Source: Adenanthera pavonina (Eukaryota > Streptophyta > Magnoliopsida > Fabales > Fabaceae). Taken from it: a DNA stretch of 64,000 bases. This document shows positions 33,694 to 45,317 of this stretch, one piece after another (position 1 is the first letter of the stretch; the number at the start of each line of letters is the position of its first letter). A program made the position numbers and the translations under genes. Location of the stretch: contig JAIVEN010000021.1 of assembly GCA_026686845.1 (NCBI GenBank), positions 23,764,001-23,828,000 on the forward strand. The letters are read 5' to 3'. The notes beneath the pieces were generated by a model, which did no database searches, had not been told where the DNA came from, and worked only from the letters and a program-made list of their open reading frames with translations.

Positions 33694-36030
33694 ATTTGAA
33701 CAAGGACGTAGCATCCTTTGACAAGGAAGGATGCTAAGAATCTTTTCATCTCCTGAGGAGTCAGAATCTATTTCTTTCTTAATCACAAACTTTGTATACT
33801 CATCCTAAGAGTCTTGTTCTTCCAATACTGATTCGACATCATCATCATCATTTAAAGATAATGTCTTTTGAATGGTAAAAAGCATATTGATATCCCTTTT
33901 TGACTTGTTAGGACATTTGTTGGCATAATCTCCTTTCTGACCATAGATGTAACACTTGTCGGATTTCTTGGAAGTAGACGATTTCTTTTCGAAAAACCAA
34001 AATGGTTTTCGTCATCTTCTAAAGAAACATTTTTTCTTGTGAGGGGATTTCAAAAAATGGGATTTCTTTTTTGAAGAACACGAACATGTATTCTTGTCTT
34101 TGCATTTGATCTTCAAATCAGGTTGTTTATAGACTTTGTACAGATTGGCTTTACTCTTAAGAATTTTTTAACAAACTTTTGTAGCTCACATAACCTGTCA
34201 AGGGAGGCCAAGGCAAGTTGATAAATCTCTCCCAGAGCAATTTGTGACATTTCCCTGCTAAGGGAATTAAGAGCTTTTTGTAATTCTAGTTGAAGTTCTT
34301 CTAGAAGTAAGGCAATAAAAACATGCTTGAAATTAATACCATTAGCTTCTCTGAGCATATAATATTTTTCAGACATTCTTTGAAAATGCTTCTGTAAATC
34401 TCGTCAATTAAGAGAATAGCATTTCATCTCAAAGAACTCATGTCTTGCTCTTTTATCAATGATACTGAAATCACCAATGAATTAATGTAATATTCCCAAA
34501 AATGTGGAAATATCATATTGAGCCATTTGAAGTTTTTTATATTCACTTAAACTTGTGAACCATTCTCTGAGATTACCAGTCATTCTCAAGAGAAAATTGC
34601 TCAAAATATCATGAAGATTGGCATCTGGTTCATTCATCTAAACATCTATCCATACACCAAACTCATGCATCTTCTCTCTCCATCTGTGAGGAGGAAGATC
34701 ATCAAAAGTGAAGTAAGGACCATTACTTGGTTTATGATGCATGTGTATTCCATAAGATTGATCAATAGGATCTTCAATAATAGGAGATTCTGGTTGTTCA
34801 GTTGGCTTGGGATCCGTATTTACCATAAACATGGTTGGAATAGGATGAGACTGAATAGATGAGTTTGACAAATCAGAATTTGAGTTATAGTCTTCATCAG
34901 AATTATCAGATTCAGATTCAGCAGATGATTCAGATCTTGCGCGAATAGTAGCTATGGACTTGTCTTTTGAAAAAGATGGAGTTGGTTGTTAATATTTTAG
35001 TGAGGATGGAGGAGTCTTGATTTGTAAAGGTGTTGTAAGAATGACAGGGTCTGGAATATAGGAAGTGGATGGGTATGTGGTTGAGGATGGTGGTTCCTGG
35101 GTATAAATCAGTTAGGTTATTTTTTGAGTAATTGGAGTTTTTCTGGATGAAGACATTTGTCTAGCTTGTCTAAGAATAAGATATGTCATCTGAAAAGGTT
35201 CTCTGGTAAAGGATGGGAGAGATGAGCTTGTAACAGAGGTAGGGTATAAAGGTGTTAAGTAGAATGGATCATGAGAATAATTTGGTTTGGGGATATCTGT
35301 TTCAATTCTTCTTTGATCTGTCTCAATTCCTGTTCCTTTTTTGCAAATTGAGGACCCATGTAGCAAGTATCAATATATTCTCTTAGCTCTTTATCAAGTT
35401 GTCGAGCTCTATTAGAATAATTGATATATAACCTTTTCACTTATTCATCAAAGGAATCCAAATGAATAGAAAATCCATCTGTTTTTTCATGAAGTTGATC
35501 AAGTCATGAATTGATCCTATGAAGAACTTTATTTTGACTAACTGCGTTCTCAGTTTGCCAATTCAAAACTTCTTATGACTAGGATATGAATTTTGGACCT
35601 TGAGGGGTCACTTGATTAGCTTGAACAAATGGTCTAGCAGAATATCTGGCTGTCTCATTGGTTCTCTGTTCTAGAGGAGGAAAATCCTCTTCATATGTTA
35701 GCCTGATCATAGCAATACAGGGTAAGGTTTGCAATGGATTTTTTGAATAGGATTAATGATTGGTTCAGGAAGAGATATAGGATAGGTTTTTTCTAAGGAC
35801 TGGGTGTTTTGTTCAGGGGGGAAAAGGCAAGAAGTTAAGTCCAAATGACTTAACTCTTTTAACAAGTCTTGAAAAGTAATTGGTTTTGGTGGAGGTGGTT
35901 TATGGAAAGCTATCCACTTCTTTTTCTGGGGAAAAACAGGTTTTGGACCATGATCTGTATCATTGTCATGGTTTGATTTAGGTTTGATGTAACTACAAGA
36001 GGCTTTTTGCATTAAATCACCTCGGCGAGA
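33694..36030 (-). pseudogene. Pararetroviral coat-protein region with defective zinc knuckle
   Basis: Open pieces at 35707-36012, 35255-35440, 34638-34871 and 34113-34376 carry a proline/lysine-rich N-terminal part and a helical capsid-like part (SREMSQIALGEIYQLALASL). Near 33910-33958 a C-terminal zinc knuckle is recognisable, CYIYGQKGDYANKC. Of the four ligands expected for C-x2-C-x4-H-x4-C, the second Cys is Tyr and the His is Asp. Just upstream is a lysine-rich basic stretch, usual for nucleic-acid-binding coat proteins. Stops and frame changes separate the pieces. Confidence 0.7.
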
Positions 36031-37211
36031 ATGGTTAAGGTTTTCCTCTGGTCCTGTCCAATTGTCCCAATCATAACATCCACAGTCATAATCACATTCT
36101 TTGGGTGCTTGATCCCAAATGAAGTGACTATGGATTTTCCCAACAAAGCATGGTTTAGCTTGTACATCTACAGAATAAATAGAGAATTTCTCCTTGTGTT
36201 TATAAACTAGATTGATAGTTAAAATCCGTCCTCAAAATGAAGCAGGACTTTCACCAGGTCTTTTGAATGTGGATTTGACCGTTCCTTCTGTGGGTCTTTG
36301 CAAAACAGGTTGTTCTGTAGTATGAACGTCTCTTCGAGAAAAGTGAAACTCTTTCTCATAATTGTTAATCCATTCAAGAGGCATAATGTGAACCAGTTCT
36401 TCCTTAGGAATCCTCCTAGGAATTTGAACCACTAAAGTAACTACCTGGTTGGATACCATATACAAAGCATCTGTAGTGGAATTTGGAAATCCAAGATTGA
36501 CCGCATGATCTTGCAGGCAATAGATCATTTGGTGATGAAGAGTGGTCATGGTGGCCTTCGGATCTTGCTCTGCTTCATGGATCTGGATTTGGACTTTTAA
36601 ATGATGTGTAAGAGTTTCATCATCAAGTTTGATGTTGAAATCTGAAGCAATGGTCATCACAACACTTCCATTACTAAGAGTAGTTAAGAGGGCACCAATC
36701 ATAGCATTAGAATAGGAAGTATATGTGGAATCAAGGATTGTTATCCTGGCTGTAGCAGGAATTCCTTTTCTTCCATGAAGAATAAGGACAAGTCTGATGG
36801 TACCAACATAAAGATGAGTATATCCTTGCTGTTTCTATGTGTTTATTAGAGGTTGAGGTATTTTAAGGGTTACTTACTATTCAGCAGTAGTGGCTTTAAG
36901 TCCACACTGTTCTAAACAAGAACTATGAACATATTCCTTTACTGGTGGTCTTAAAGTACCAAGAATCCTTTGTATACGTTGTCTAAAAGATTTTGCATAT
37001 TCCCGATCTTGGGAGGAAATAGCATAAGAGCTTAATAAAGGAAGTTCAAAATTATTTATCGGAACATTTTCTGGAATATGGGTGATTTCTACAAGATTGT
37101 TTATCTTACTAGTTAAGGTTCTTTTATAGATGATGGTAGATTTTCTAATGAAAAGGTTGAAGATAATCTAAAGGGTTCTAAAGAGGTTGATGACTCTGAA
37201 ATTTCACTCAT
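36031..37211 (-). pseudogene. Pararetroviral N-terminal region, movement-protein-like
   Basis: 36232-36702 is open, with a stretch beginning IGALLTTLSNGSVVMTIASD and, further on, MIYCLQDHAVNLG and VVTLVVQIPRRIPKEELV. This is the kind of wording seen in plant virus 30K-type movement proteins at this position; the assignment is by position and general resemblance. Toward 36030-36190 a Cys/Trp-rich patch (CDYDCGCYDWDNW) follows. The most upstream ATG considered is at 37209-37211, but its frame closes after about 33 codons, so the start is uncertain. Confidence 0.55.
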
Positions 37212-37250
37212 GATTTTTAAGTTCTTTCTCTAATCTTCTTTAATAATCAT

Positions 37251-37785
37251 GATATATATATATTATATCATATAAGGGATAAATAGAGTCCAATATTAAA
37301 ATGGGTAAGATATATTTCATCTAATATAATGATTGATGACTCTTGATTCTGGTGAAAAAATGACTTGGGATGAATTAAAAAAAATTAATAATTTGAAATT
37401 CAAAAGGGTGGCTATTATCTTTTTTTGTTATCCATCTATATATTTGTATAACCTACAACAATCTATATTATTAATTATATAATTCATTTCCTAAATTGCT
37501 TGTAACAATGTATGTGGTGCATGGGGTTCACCTCTTAACTATAAAACTATACTTTATTTCCAGTCACACCAAAATTTAGTAGATTTTTTCTTATGTAAAA
37601 AATATGAACGATTTTAAATTATTTCTCAAAATCCATAGTTGCTGGGATGATAAATGAGACTTGATATACTCTGAGTAAGTTGATTCAAACCTTAAATACG
37701 GGGGAAAATCATATTATTTTTATTTGAGTATAATAATATAAGTTTTAAAAAATATTAAATTTTAAATAGTTGCATGGGTAATTTT
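37251..37785. other. Spacer right of the pararetrovirus, no gene seen
   Basis: AT-rich, with a TA-rich run at 37254-37272. No viral primer site, LTR or coding sequence was seen. Confidence 0.45.
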
Positions 37786-37789
37786 TTTT

Positions 37790-37905
37790 TTTGAGCGGCG
37801 CCGGGGGGAGGAAGGGGGGTCTGGGGCGGAGAACAGGGCCCCGCGCCCCGCCCCCGGGGGGGGGTGTGGGTTGTTGTTGTGGGGTTGGGGACAGTGACAG
37901 TCATT
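37790..37905. other. Abrupt GC-rich island
   Basis: From 37795 the sequence switches from AT-rich to almost pure G/C for about 75 bases (GCGGCGCCGGGGGGAGG, later CCCCGCGCCCCGCCCCCGG and a nine-G run). It then turns into a TGTTG/GGGGTT stretch and back to normal. Reading frames through it are proline/arginine repeats and not credible genes. It could be real low-complexity DNA, a MITE end, or an assembly or sequencing error at homopolymers. Confidence 0.6.
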
Positions 37906-38702
37906 GACCGCGACTCGTCCAGGTGTCCAATAACCAATGTAAATGACCATTTACCTCATACATACGGAAGGCAAATAATGGTGTATTATGTGGGCCCAAA
38001 AAAAATTTCATGGTTTATTATTATTGTTATTATTATTAAAATTAAAAAATTACAGTAATAAGTTACCATCCACACTTCTTGGCTCTTGTAATCACAAGAA
38101 AATTTTACTATTTTAAATTATGAGATTTTATGTTTTTTCTTGCAAGGGTCATCTTTATCCACTCACGAAAATTTTAAATCTTCTAGATTTGTCCACCCCA
38201 AGGTGGGGCTTGCCTCATTTTAGTTTATTAAAACTAAGATGATCCATATATATATTATATGGAGTTTAAAGTGTAGATTATGGGTTTATAAATAGTTTGA
38301 TTTATAATGATTTTTAATTTGATAGTGAGTTTTCTCTTATCTTGGTTTATCTCCCAACGTTTTCCTTCTTTCCTATTGCTTAATCCATAAGTGGATATGT
38401 AAAGTTTTTTACTGGAAAGGGGAACACAACCTGTATAATTTCTGGCTTTCCATCATCATTAATTAACATTTGCTGGAAATTTGAACGGTTTATAATCATT
38501 CATCACGAAATCCTAGAAGGTTATTACCACCCTGTTGCTGTTGGCAACAAATCAAACAAGAGGAAAGCACTTTTTTTTTTGGCGGACATTTTAATTAAAG
38601 AATGTTAACTTTTAAAACTTGAGGTGGAGAAAGCACATAAGAAGAATAAGATCGCATAAAAAAAGCTTCTACAGAATGAGCACTAGAGTTCAAAACCAAG
38701 AG
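37906..38702. other. Spacer downstream of the DUF247 gene, no gene seen
   Basis: AT-rich. The part next to 38703 should hold the 3' untranslated region of the DUF247 gene. I looked here for a continuation encoding the missing C-terminal membrane helix and did not see one on the minus strand before the stop codons. Confidence 0.5.
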
Positions 38703-39896
38703 TCAATTAAGGCACCCGCATTTCGCCGTGCGCCTCCATGATTTCCTTCTTTTTATATACTCTTTAACCTGTTCAACATGTCCTGCATAATAAAACCCCT
38801 TCACATCCACATCCTCCGTAAGCCTGCAAAGGAGTGCACAGCATTCCTTCTCCAAGTCATGCATGCCCTCATCTTCATTCACCACAATCGTTAGATGCGC
38901 GAACAATTTCGCGTCTTTCTTGCAGTGGATGAAGGCTTTCATGAGCAACGCGTAAGATGTGAAGTACTGAATCTGATCTGAGTGATGATGCTCTAGTGCA
39001 ATCAGGTTTGCAAACAGCACCTCAGTGAACTTCTTGATTACCAGTGGAGGAATCTCAAACACCCCATCAGAAAAGCTTATGTCTAACAAGCTTCTGGCCG
39101 TGTACTTCATGAACTTGATTCCATCTTTCTGAAGCTTTATTGCGCACTCGAGATCTTTTGAAGCTTCAGGTTTCTTTGATTCAACTTCTAAATACGTAGG
39201 GATGTAGCACTGGTGGATAATGTCAAGCAAATGGTTACCTTCTTGGCTGAACTTCTGTGCAAGAAATTCCTTTTCTCCTGGTAACATTGTTCTGAAGAAA
39301 CGAACGGCAAGCTCGCTTAGAGTACACCGTATTGGAATGGGTACAATCACAAACAAACTCTGAAGAACCATCCATGGAATCTGGTTTTCTAGCAAAACGA
39401 GGTTGCACCTGACAGTAAAGAACAGCCCTCGCTCGGTGAATATGGGGTCACCACGGCGTCTCAGGCCCTTGTAAGAATATTTCAAGAAAAGCTCAATGAT
39501 GAAACAGCCATCAAGGAGCATTATTTCAACAAACTTGTTGCTTGTCATGAGATCGAGTTTTTCTTCATAGCAATGTCTTGCTGTTTGCTCTATATCTTTT
39601 AGTGCCTTCACACATTCGTGCAACTTTGCTTCCAGGTTTGGCTTGCGACTGAGCAGTGTATAAAGGTAATGCCACTTGTGTTCTTGCAAGTCTTTTAGCT
39701 TTTCGTTGCCATGATGGAAAGGGCCAATGGAAACTTTATCAGGGATATACATTTCCTTCCCATGCGCATTATATGATCTTCTAAGTTTCTCTGGCACTCT
39801 GAAGATAGATTTCAAAGATGAAATGGCTTCTATCCTTTCTTTGATAGAAGATACAAGATCTTGGTTTGCCTCGTGTTCGATACTACCAGTTTCCAT
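38703..39896 (-). CDS. DUF247 / UPF0481 protein lacking the usual C-terminal helix
   Basis: Single-exon frame of 397 residues. The start METGSIEHE is followed at about 31-50 by SIFRVPEKLRRS. YIPDKVSIGPFHHG is the hallmark opening of DUF247 (PF03140), then EHKWHYLYTLLSR, MLLDGCFIIELFLKYS, LVLLENQIPWMVLQSL and, near 290, FANLIALEHHHSD. These are the family motifs in order. Family members are usually 420-450 residues and end in one transmembrane helix. Here the protein ends RRKSWRRTAKCGCLN, right where that helix should begin, so it is probably a soluble or recently truncated form. The biochemical role of most DUF247 proteins is unknown; grass self-incompatibility uses some members. The body is intact, so the gene could be expressed. 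Confidence 0.9.
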   Translation of the reverse strand: METGSIEHEANQDLVSSIKERIEAISSLKSIFRVPEKLRRSYNAHGKEMYIPDKVSIGPFHHGNEKLKDLQEHKWHYLYTLLSRKPNLEAKLHECVKALKDIEQTARHCYEEKLDLMTSNKFVEIMLLDGCFIIELFLKYSYKGLRRRGDPIFTERGLFFTVRCNLVLLENQIPWMVLQSLFVIVPIPIRCTLSELAVRFFRTMLPGEKEFLAQKFSQEGNHLLDIIHQCYIPTYLEVESKKPEASKDLECAIKLQKDGIKFMKYTARSLLDISFSDGVFEIPPLVIKKFTEVLFANLIALEHHHSDQIQYFTSYALLMKAFIHCKKDAKLFAHLTIVVNEDEGMHDLEKECCALLCRLTEDVDVKGFYYAGHVEQVKEYIKRRKSWRRTAKCGCLN

Positions 39897-40475
39897 CTCT
39901 AACCAAGCTAGCCTGTTTATATGGTGTTACCCAAAAGACTTTTATCTGTAAGTAGTTATACTGTTCTCAAAGTAAGCATGGACAAAAACACGAACATAGT
40001 TTTAGAACATATATAGCGTACATAAGATGTATATACAACATGGTTTGAAATTAGTCATACTTATTCACATAGAGAAACATAACTATTAACCGTATTCCAA
40101 AGTACTAGGAACAGAAGGACGATAAGTCCTCAGTTTCCAAATTCTACGAAGCAGGTGCATCTCTAAAAGGGAATCAAGCTTTGTGTCAAGCACAAGTTGA
40201 ACACTTGTGTTGAACACCATGCATCATATTTAATAACATAATAAGAGAATTCATTGTGTTACAGTGTTGACGTCCTCCTTCATTAAGTATAGAAAGATAA
40301 TTTTTAACCAAAAAAGAACAATAAAGTATAGAAAGATAAAGAAATCAACAGTTTGCATGCACCTGGCATTTTATGGACCAAGTCATCTAGATGCCTCCAG
40401 ATGACATTCTAGAATCTATACATTCAACTCTCATTTATTTGTAGTTAAAATTCTCAAATGGCATCAGTTCATAGT
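39897..40475. other. Upstream region of the DUF247 gene, no gene seen
   Basis: AT-rich spacer between the DUF247 start and the unidentified exon-like segments on the same strand. It would hold the DUF247 promoter; no clear TATA box was assigned. A short repeated phrase, 'aaagtatagaaagataa', occurs at about 40285-40300 and 40323-40340. Confidence 0.45.
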
Positions 40476-40479
40476 ATTG

Positions 40480-42460
40480 AGAATGATAAATTTTACCTGA
40501 AGTCAAATTCCACGAATCAACAGAGCGATGTGAGTCCTTGCTTCCTATATTTAAAATGACTATCTCTTTAACTAAACAACGTGCTAAGCAGTCAGTGAAA
40601 ATACTAATTTCATGAAGCAATGCTATATTATGAATCAAATTGTTTGAATTGAATAGCATACCATCCTCAGCCTTCTTCGGTAAAGAGGCATAAGGCAAAC
40701 CCTCTATTTTGATTGAGCCAGACAAGCAGAAGAAATCAAACCAGGATAGAACTTTTTCTTTGGGGTCAAAGGATAAACTATAAAGCTAATGTTGAATGTG
40801 CTTTTCTGATTTTCTATTTTTTTTTTTTCCTTCCCTGTCGCTTTTCAAACCATGCTTGATGAAATTTTTTGGTCTTTTTTATTAGATTTTTTTTGGTTGT
40901 CGTGAAAAAACCCATGCCAGCTTAACTGACAAAGTTATTGTTTAATTTGTGACCCTATCTTCAATTACAAGAGACACTTGCCTCTTTCCCGTTACCATTA
41001 ATTTTTTCTTTGAAAAGAAGTATCTTGTTTCTTAAACTTAAGATATAATTACGAAATTGCTATATAAACTACAAAATATAGTATAATTGAATTTTGAACA
41101 AAATGAAAACATGAAATTGTAGTTCAAATTGATTGTTAGAGGCCTCGTATCGATAAAGAAAAAACGCTCTCCCATTAAACTCTGGCCTTTAGAATAATAT
41201 TTACAAATCATGTGAAAAATTTTATGCACACAAACACTTTCATCCCGATCTGATGTTGGTAGATGATATTTGTTGAAGTAAGGAAGTAATTAATCTTTCA
41301 ATTAATTTTAATCCAATGACAACTATTCCATTTTGGTGGAAGCAGTCTGTTATATTTTGAAGTTGACATAACAATTCTATAGCTAGAACTTCAATGCTGA
41401 GAAGTAAAACATACATTGATCACTGAAATTTCAATGGGAAAAGAAAAAAACGAAAGAGAAGTACAGACCTGGAAGTGAGCTCCTTAAGTTGGTAAATATT
41501 CACTCTATCATGCCAAGCTGCTTCTTTACTTTTCACCCATCACCGCAGCCAGAACTGTTGCATCCATGACATATTTTGTACTGCCACCTTGACAGTGGAA
41601 GAGGTCATATATCTTCCCAAAACTACTGGAATTATTACTTCAACTAAAGAAAGAAAGTTCATTGGAATCAAAGATAACTTGGGAAGTGTGGTAAGAATAA
41701 CTACTGATACAGTTAACCATGGAATGGGGAAAACCAAAAAGTGAACAGAAATAGATGTCATTTTAGAACCTGTACAAGCCAAGGCTCAACAAGACCGAAA
41801 GAAAGCAAAGCCTGTTCCAAATAAAGAAAAGAATGATTACTTGACAGATAATTCAAGAATTATTTCCAGTATTAGTAGAACTCGGAATATTTACTAACCC
41901 CCTTCCTTCTTCTCTATTTCCAGTCTTTTTGCTTCTTTTCTTCGATGAATGAGATTCTTCCTGCAAATTTTGCACAAGAAGCTGACCTTGCGGACAGCTG
42001 CAGATTATTCGCTCATTAATGTCTTTTCCAAAGAGTTCTTTTGGTCTTTGGACAAAACAGGAGGAAAAAAGCTGTCTCCCCTTAATTATATTGTAAGAGG
42101 GAAAGCTTGAACTCCACGTACTTGACGAGTTTAACAGCAAGTATGAGTTCCTCTGAGTCATATATGGTGAAAAAAAGACTAGCACTGCAAAAATATTAAC
42201 AGCAAAGTTTTTTCTTTTTTCTAAAATAAGTTGATAAATATTTCTACTGGTGGGTTATTGATTCCAAATAGAGCAATCATTCGAAAACCTATAAAGAAGA
42301 TACAGTGCCAAAATTGGGCCATATTCGTGTTTGAACATGTTTGTCACACATGACATGGTTCTCATTCTCAGACGATAATTCGACACTTCTTATTTCCCGT
42401 TTCAATAGTCCTGTCGTGAAAGAACCACAAAAGCACTGGAAAACGATCTTAAGAATGCTT
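40480..42460 (-). pseudogene. Unidentified multi-exon gene or pseudogene
   Basis: Several minus-strand segments read like protein. About 42280-42440: ILKIVFQCFCGSFTTGLLKR, then 'CDKHVQTRIWPNFG' before a possible GT donor. 42085-42184, after a good TTTTTGCAG acceptor: ASLFFTIYDSEELILAVKL and then VEFKLSLLQYN, followed by a stop. About 41530-41700: 'YDLFHCQGGSTKYVMDATV' after an earlier stop. 40488-40780: SFDPKEKVLSWFDFFCLSGS, then LPYASLPKKAEDGML, ending at an ATTCCAC..CAG|GTAAAA donor. Splice-like borders and composition support coding origin. Stops inside two segments suggest a pseudogene or a wrong exon model. I do not recognise the family. Confidence 0.35.
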
Positions 42461-42632
42461 ACTGATCAGAACGCTCCAGACCGCAATATGAGAAGAAATG
42501 GTGGACTGTGTCTGCAAGCTATTATCGTTATTTTAGGTGCCCAATACCCGCCAGTTTTGGTGAGCACCAAGGGTATCAATATCCGCCAGTTTTGCGTCAC
42601 CTAGTAGCTGATCCAGGCCGTTTTAATATATA

Positions 42633-42653
42633 ATGATGATGATGATGATGATG
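42633..42653. repeat. (ATG)7 microsatellite
   Basis: Seven uninterrupted ATG units. Confidence 0.9.
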
Positions 42654-44930
42654 CAGCTCCTCAAATCCTTCAGATTGTCGGTCAAAAATCCCTCTGATCT
42701 AGTTTTTTATATTAGGGAAACAAGAAAATTTACTTGGAAGTCTTATAGTTCTTCTTTGGTCCTTTATGTAATGGTGCAAGTGTTTTTCCCCTCTTTTGCC
42801 TAAATTGATGGTGTTAATGTTTTATTGGACCATTTCAAACATTGAATATAAAATTGACAAGCTATTAAAAATCAAACCGGTTATTGAACTAATCAAGACC
42901 ATTCAAGATTTAATGGTTTAACTATGATTAAACTGTAATTAAATTAGTAGTAATAAAATTAATAATTTTTTTTAATTTTATATATTATGTATTATTAAAA
43001 AATATCATTAATAAGATTGATAACCTAATATTAAAATATAAATAAGTTAATATTCATCTATAATTATATCTTAAAATATAAAATAGTCAATTAATATTTT
43101 ATTTTCATATTATTTATTAAGTAAATGTATCATTATTAATAATTATGTATCATGATAATACTTATATAATATTATAATATTGAAAAAATTATAAAAAATA
43201 ATATTATTTAGTACTAAAAATAATATTATTTTATTTTAAAAACTAAAAAAATTTGAAAAATTAAAAAAAAACTAACTATGTCAAGTTAGTTCATAATCGG
43301 TTTTTACCGATTCAAACCCAATTTGGTCAGTTTTTGACCGATTCTCATCGGTTTTGTGATTTACCGGTTTTTCTTTTTTTTTAAACTGAACCTAGCATTG
43401 GTTCTCAATCCAACTAATCAAATCAACCGGTCCAATTCGATTTTTCACACATAGAAACCTAGCATTAAGAATGATCAAGTAAGTTCAAAAATACTGGTTT
43501 ACATTCATTTTGGTTACTTCACAAGGATTTTGAAAATGATCTTTACTCACATTTTATCTTATCCTTACCATTTGAAGTAGCATCAAATGGCAAATATTGA
43601 TTTATACTATTGCTATAAGTTTGCGGCTTGCTGGTTAGTGTACCATGCCTTAACATTAAAGTCGCTAGGTTTTTTTTTTTTAACCAACATAGTTGCCGGT
43701 TCGAATTGGCAGACGAGCAAGAAATTTGATTATTCAAGTGACAAAAGTGCCATTTTATGACTATCGATCACTTGTTTCACTTGGTAAGTTTTAAGTTGGA
43801 AAAAAGATATTTTAGAATCTTTATAGTAAAATATTGATAAATAAACAGTACCAGTTGAAAATTTAGTTGACTCGAGTTGGGAATTCAGTTTATAGGAATA
43901 CTAAATTTTTAAACCAGATCTTTGAAAGGGAATATTTTCATATGGGGATCCTGAAATATTTTTTTCCCTTTTAAGTTTAAAGTGGGAATAGATGAAAAGT
44001 ACTAAGGACATGCAAAAAAAATCATTACACGCAAAAAAAAAATCATTCCATGTAATTATGCATCTTCCCATTTATCACTGTAACACAGTGCCCTTACATA
44101 ATAATAATAATTTATAGTTTATTTTTTGGTTTTCATCTCTTTGATTTAAAAGTGTATTATTTAATCTCTTTAATTTTGTTTTGTCAACCCTTATTTATAA
44201 TTTGATACTTTAAAATTAGACTTTAATAAAATAATAACAATAAATATGTTTTTAGGCCTTTAAATTTACACTAAATTTTAATTTAAATTTGAATTTTTAA
44301 CTTTGTTAAGTTTCTAAGCTTTTAATTTTTAAAATATAGTCAAAAAATCCTTTTCTTTTTTCTATTAGTTTACTTAATTTCATGTGAGCATTTTTCATTA
44401 AGTAAATTTTCAGTAATAGGAAAAGAAAATGACGGTATTTTCAAAATTTAAGAATTAAAGAATTAACGAAACTTAAAAATTAAAGTAAAACTTAGTTTAA
44501 ATATAAATGATCAATCTGATCAAAAAACATATAAAAGATCAAAAAGTATTATTTTGCCTGAAATAATTATAAAATAAAGGTTAAAATTATAAATAAAGTG
44601 ATCATTTTTAATTTTAATTTTCCCATTTCAATTTAATTTGAAAAAGAAAATTAGAAGACTATGAAAATTTTTAATCTATAAATAAAATTTTCGTTGCTTC
44701 AACATTAACAAACTATTCGTATTAAAAAATAATATAAAACATCACAACTTAACTAACAAAACAATTACATAAATCTTTAATTATAATTTTTCCACTATTA
44801 TTTCCTCATGGTAATAGTGTTTATCTGACACTAAAGATGATTATGGGTCCACCTGGTAGCTTGCTTGATATTGTGAAGAGACAGACCCTCTGGATAAACT
44901 CTTCCTAGTTTTACTACGAATATTTCCCAA

Positions 44931-44960
<30 letters not shown>
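44931..44960. repeat. (AAT)10 microsatellite
   Basis: About ten AAT units in a row, beginning within 'cccaaaataataat'. Confidence 0.9.
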
Positions 44961-44961
<1 letters not shown>

Positions 44962-45317
44962 GGAGCCTGCATCGTAGAGGCTGAACCCCCAGTGACAAAA
45001 TATACCACTCGTCCCATTTTTTATCCTTTCTATCAAGTTCGTGCAACATTTTTATGCGATTAAGGAGATCAGCTCCTCGTTAAATTACTCGAGACGCACC
45101 TTTTGAGTATCGAGGTTCCTTGTATCTTGTTTGAACTTCTGGATCCCAAAATGGAAATGAATTCCGGAATCGTCCTGTGCAGACAGTGTCATCGGTTTAC
45201 CTTCCTTACTACCGATATATCGAAATACCTTTTCATTTCAGAACATGGACAAAGGATTACCTTCACAATTCTGGTCCCCTTGTTCGTGCAACGTTCTCCG
45301 TTACATGCATTTAGCAA

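Larger units (their letters stand above)
19064..37250 (-). other. Endogenous pararetrovirus (Caulimoviridae-like), split by a Sirevirus
   Basis: Read right to left, the pieces follow caulimovirid gene order: movement-protein-like region, coat-protein region with zinc knuckle, aspartic protease, RT, RNase H and a C-terminal extension. The two parts are 33694-37250 and 19064-21859. Between them lies a complete copia element bounded by the duplication CGATG. RT and RNase H wording places it in the Caulimoviridae rather than with LTR elements, and there are no LTRs of its own. I could not fix the genus; badnavirus-, tungrovirus- or petuvirus-like relatives are all possible. Multiple stops and frame changes in every block show it is an old, inactive copy. 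No viral primer site was recognised. The right boundary near 37250 is approximate. Confidence 0.85.
42461..45317. other. Long AT-rich spacer, no gene seen
   Basis: Between the unidentified exons and the 3' end of the OB-fold gene. 42840-43450 contains repeated phrases of the ACCGGTT/AACCGG type ('aaaccggttattgaac', 'ttaccggtttttc', 'aaccggtccaattcg'), typical of a MITE-like plant repeat, but I could not pair its ends. The rest is very AT-rich with short direct repeats. Two microsatellites are listed separately. Confidence 0.5.

Noticed and set aside
37755..37950. Two small frames through the GC island
   Set aside because: They are proline/arginine repeats created by base composition and overlap each other on the same strand.
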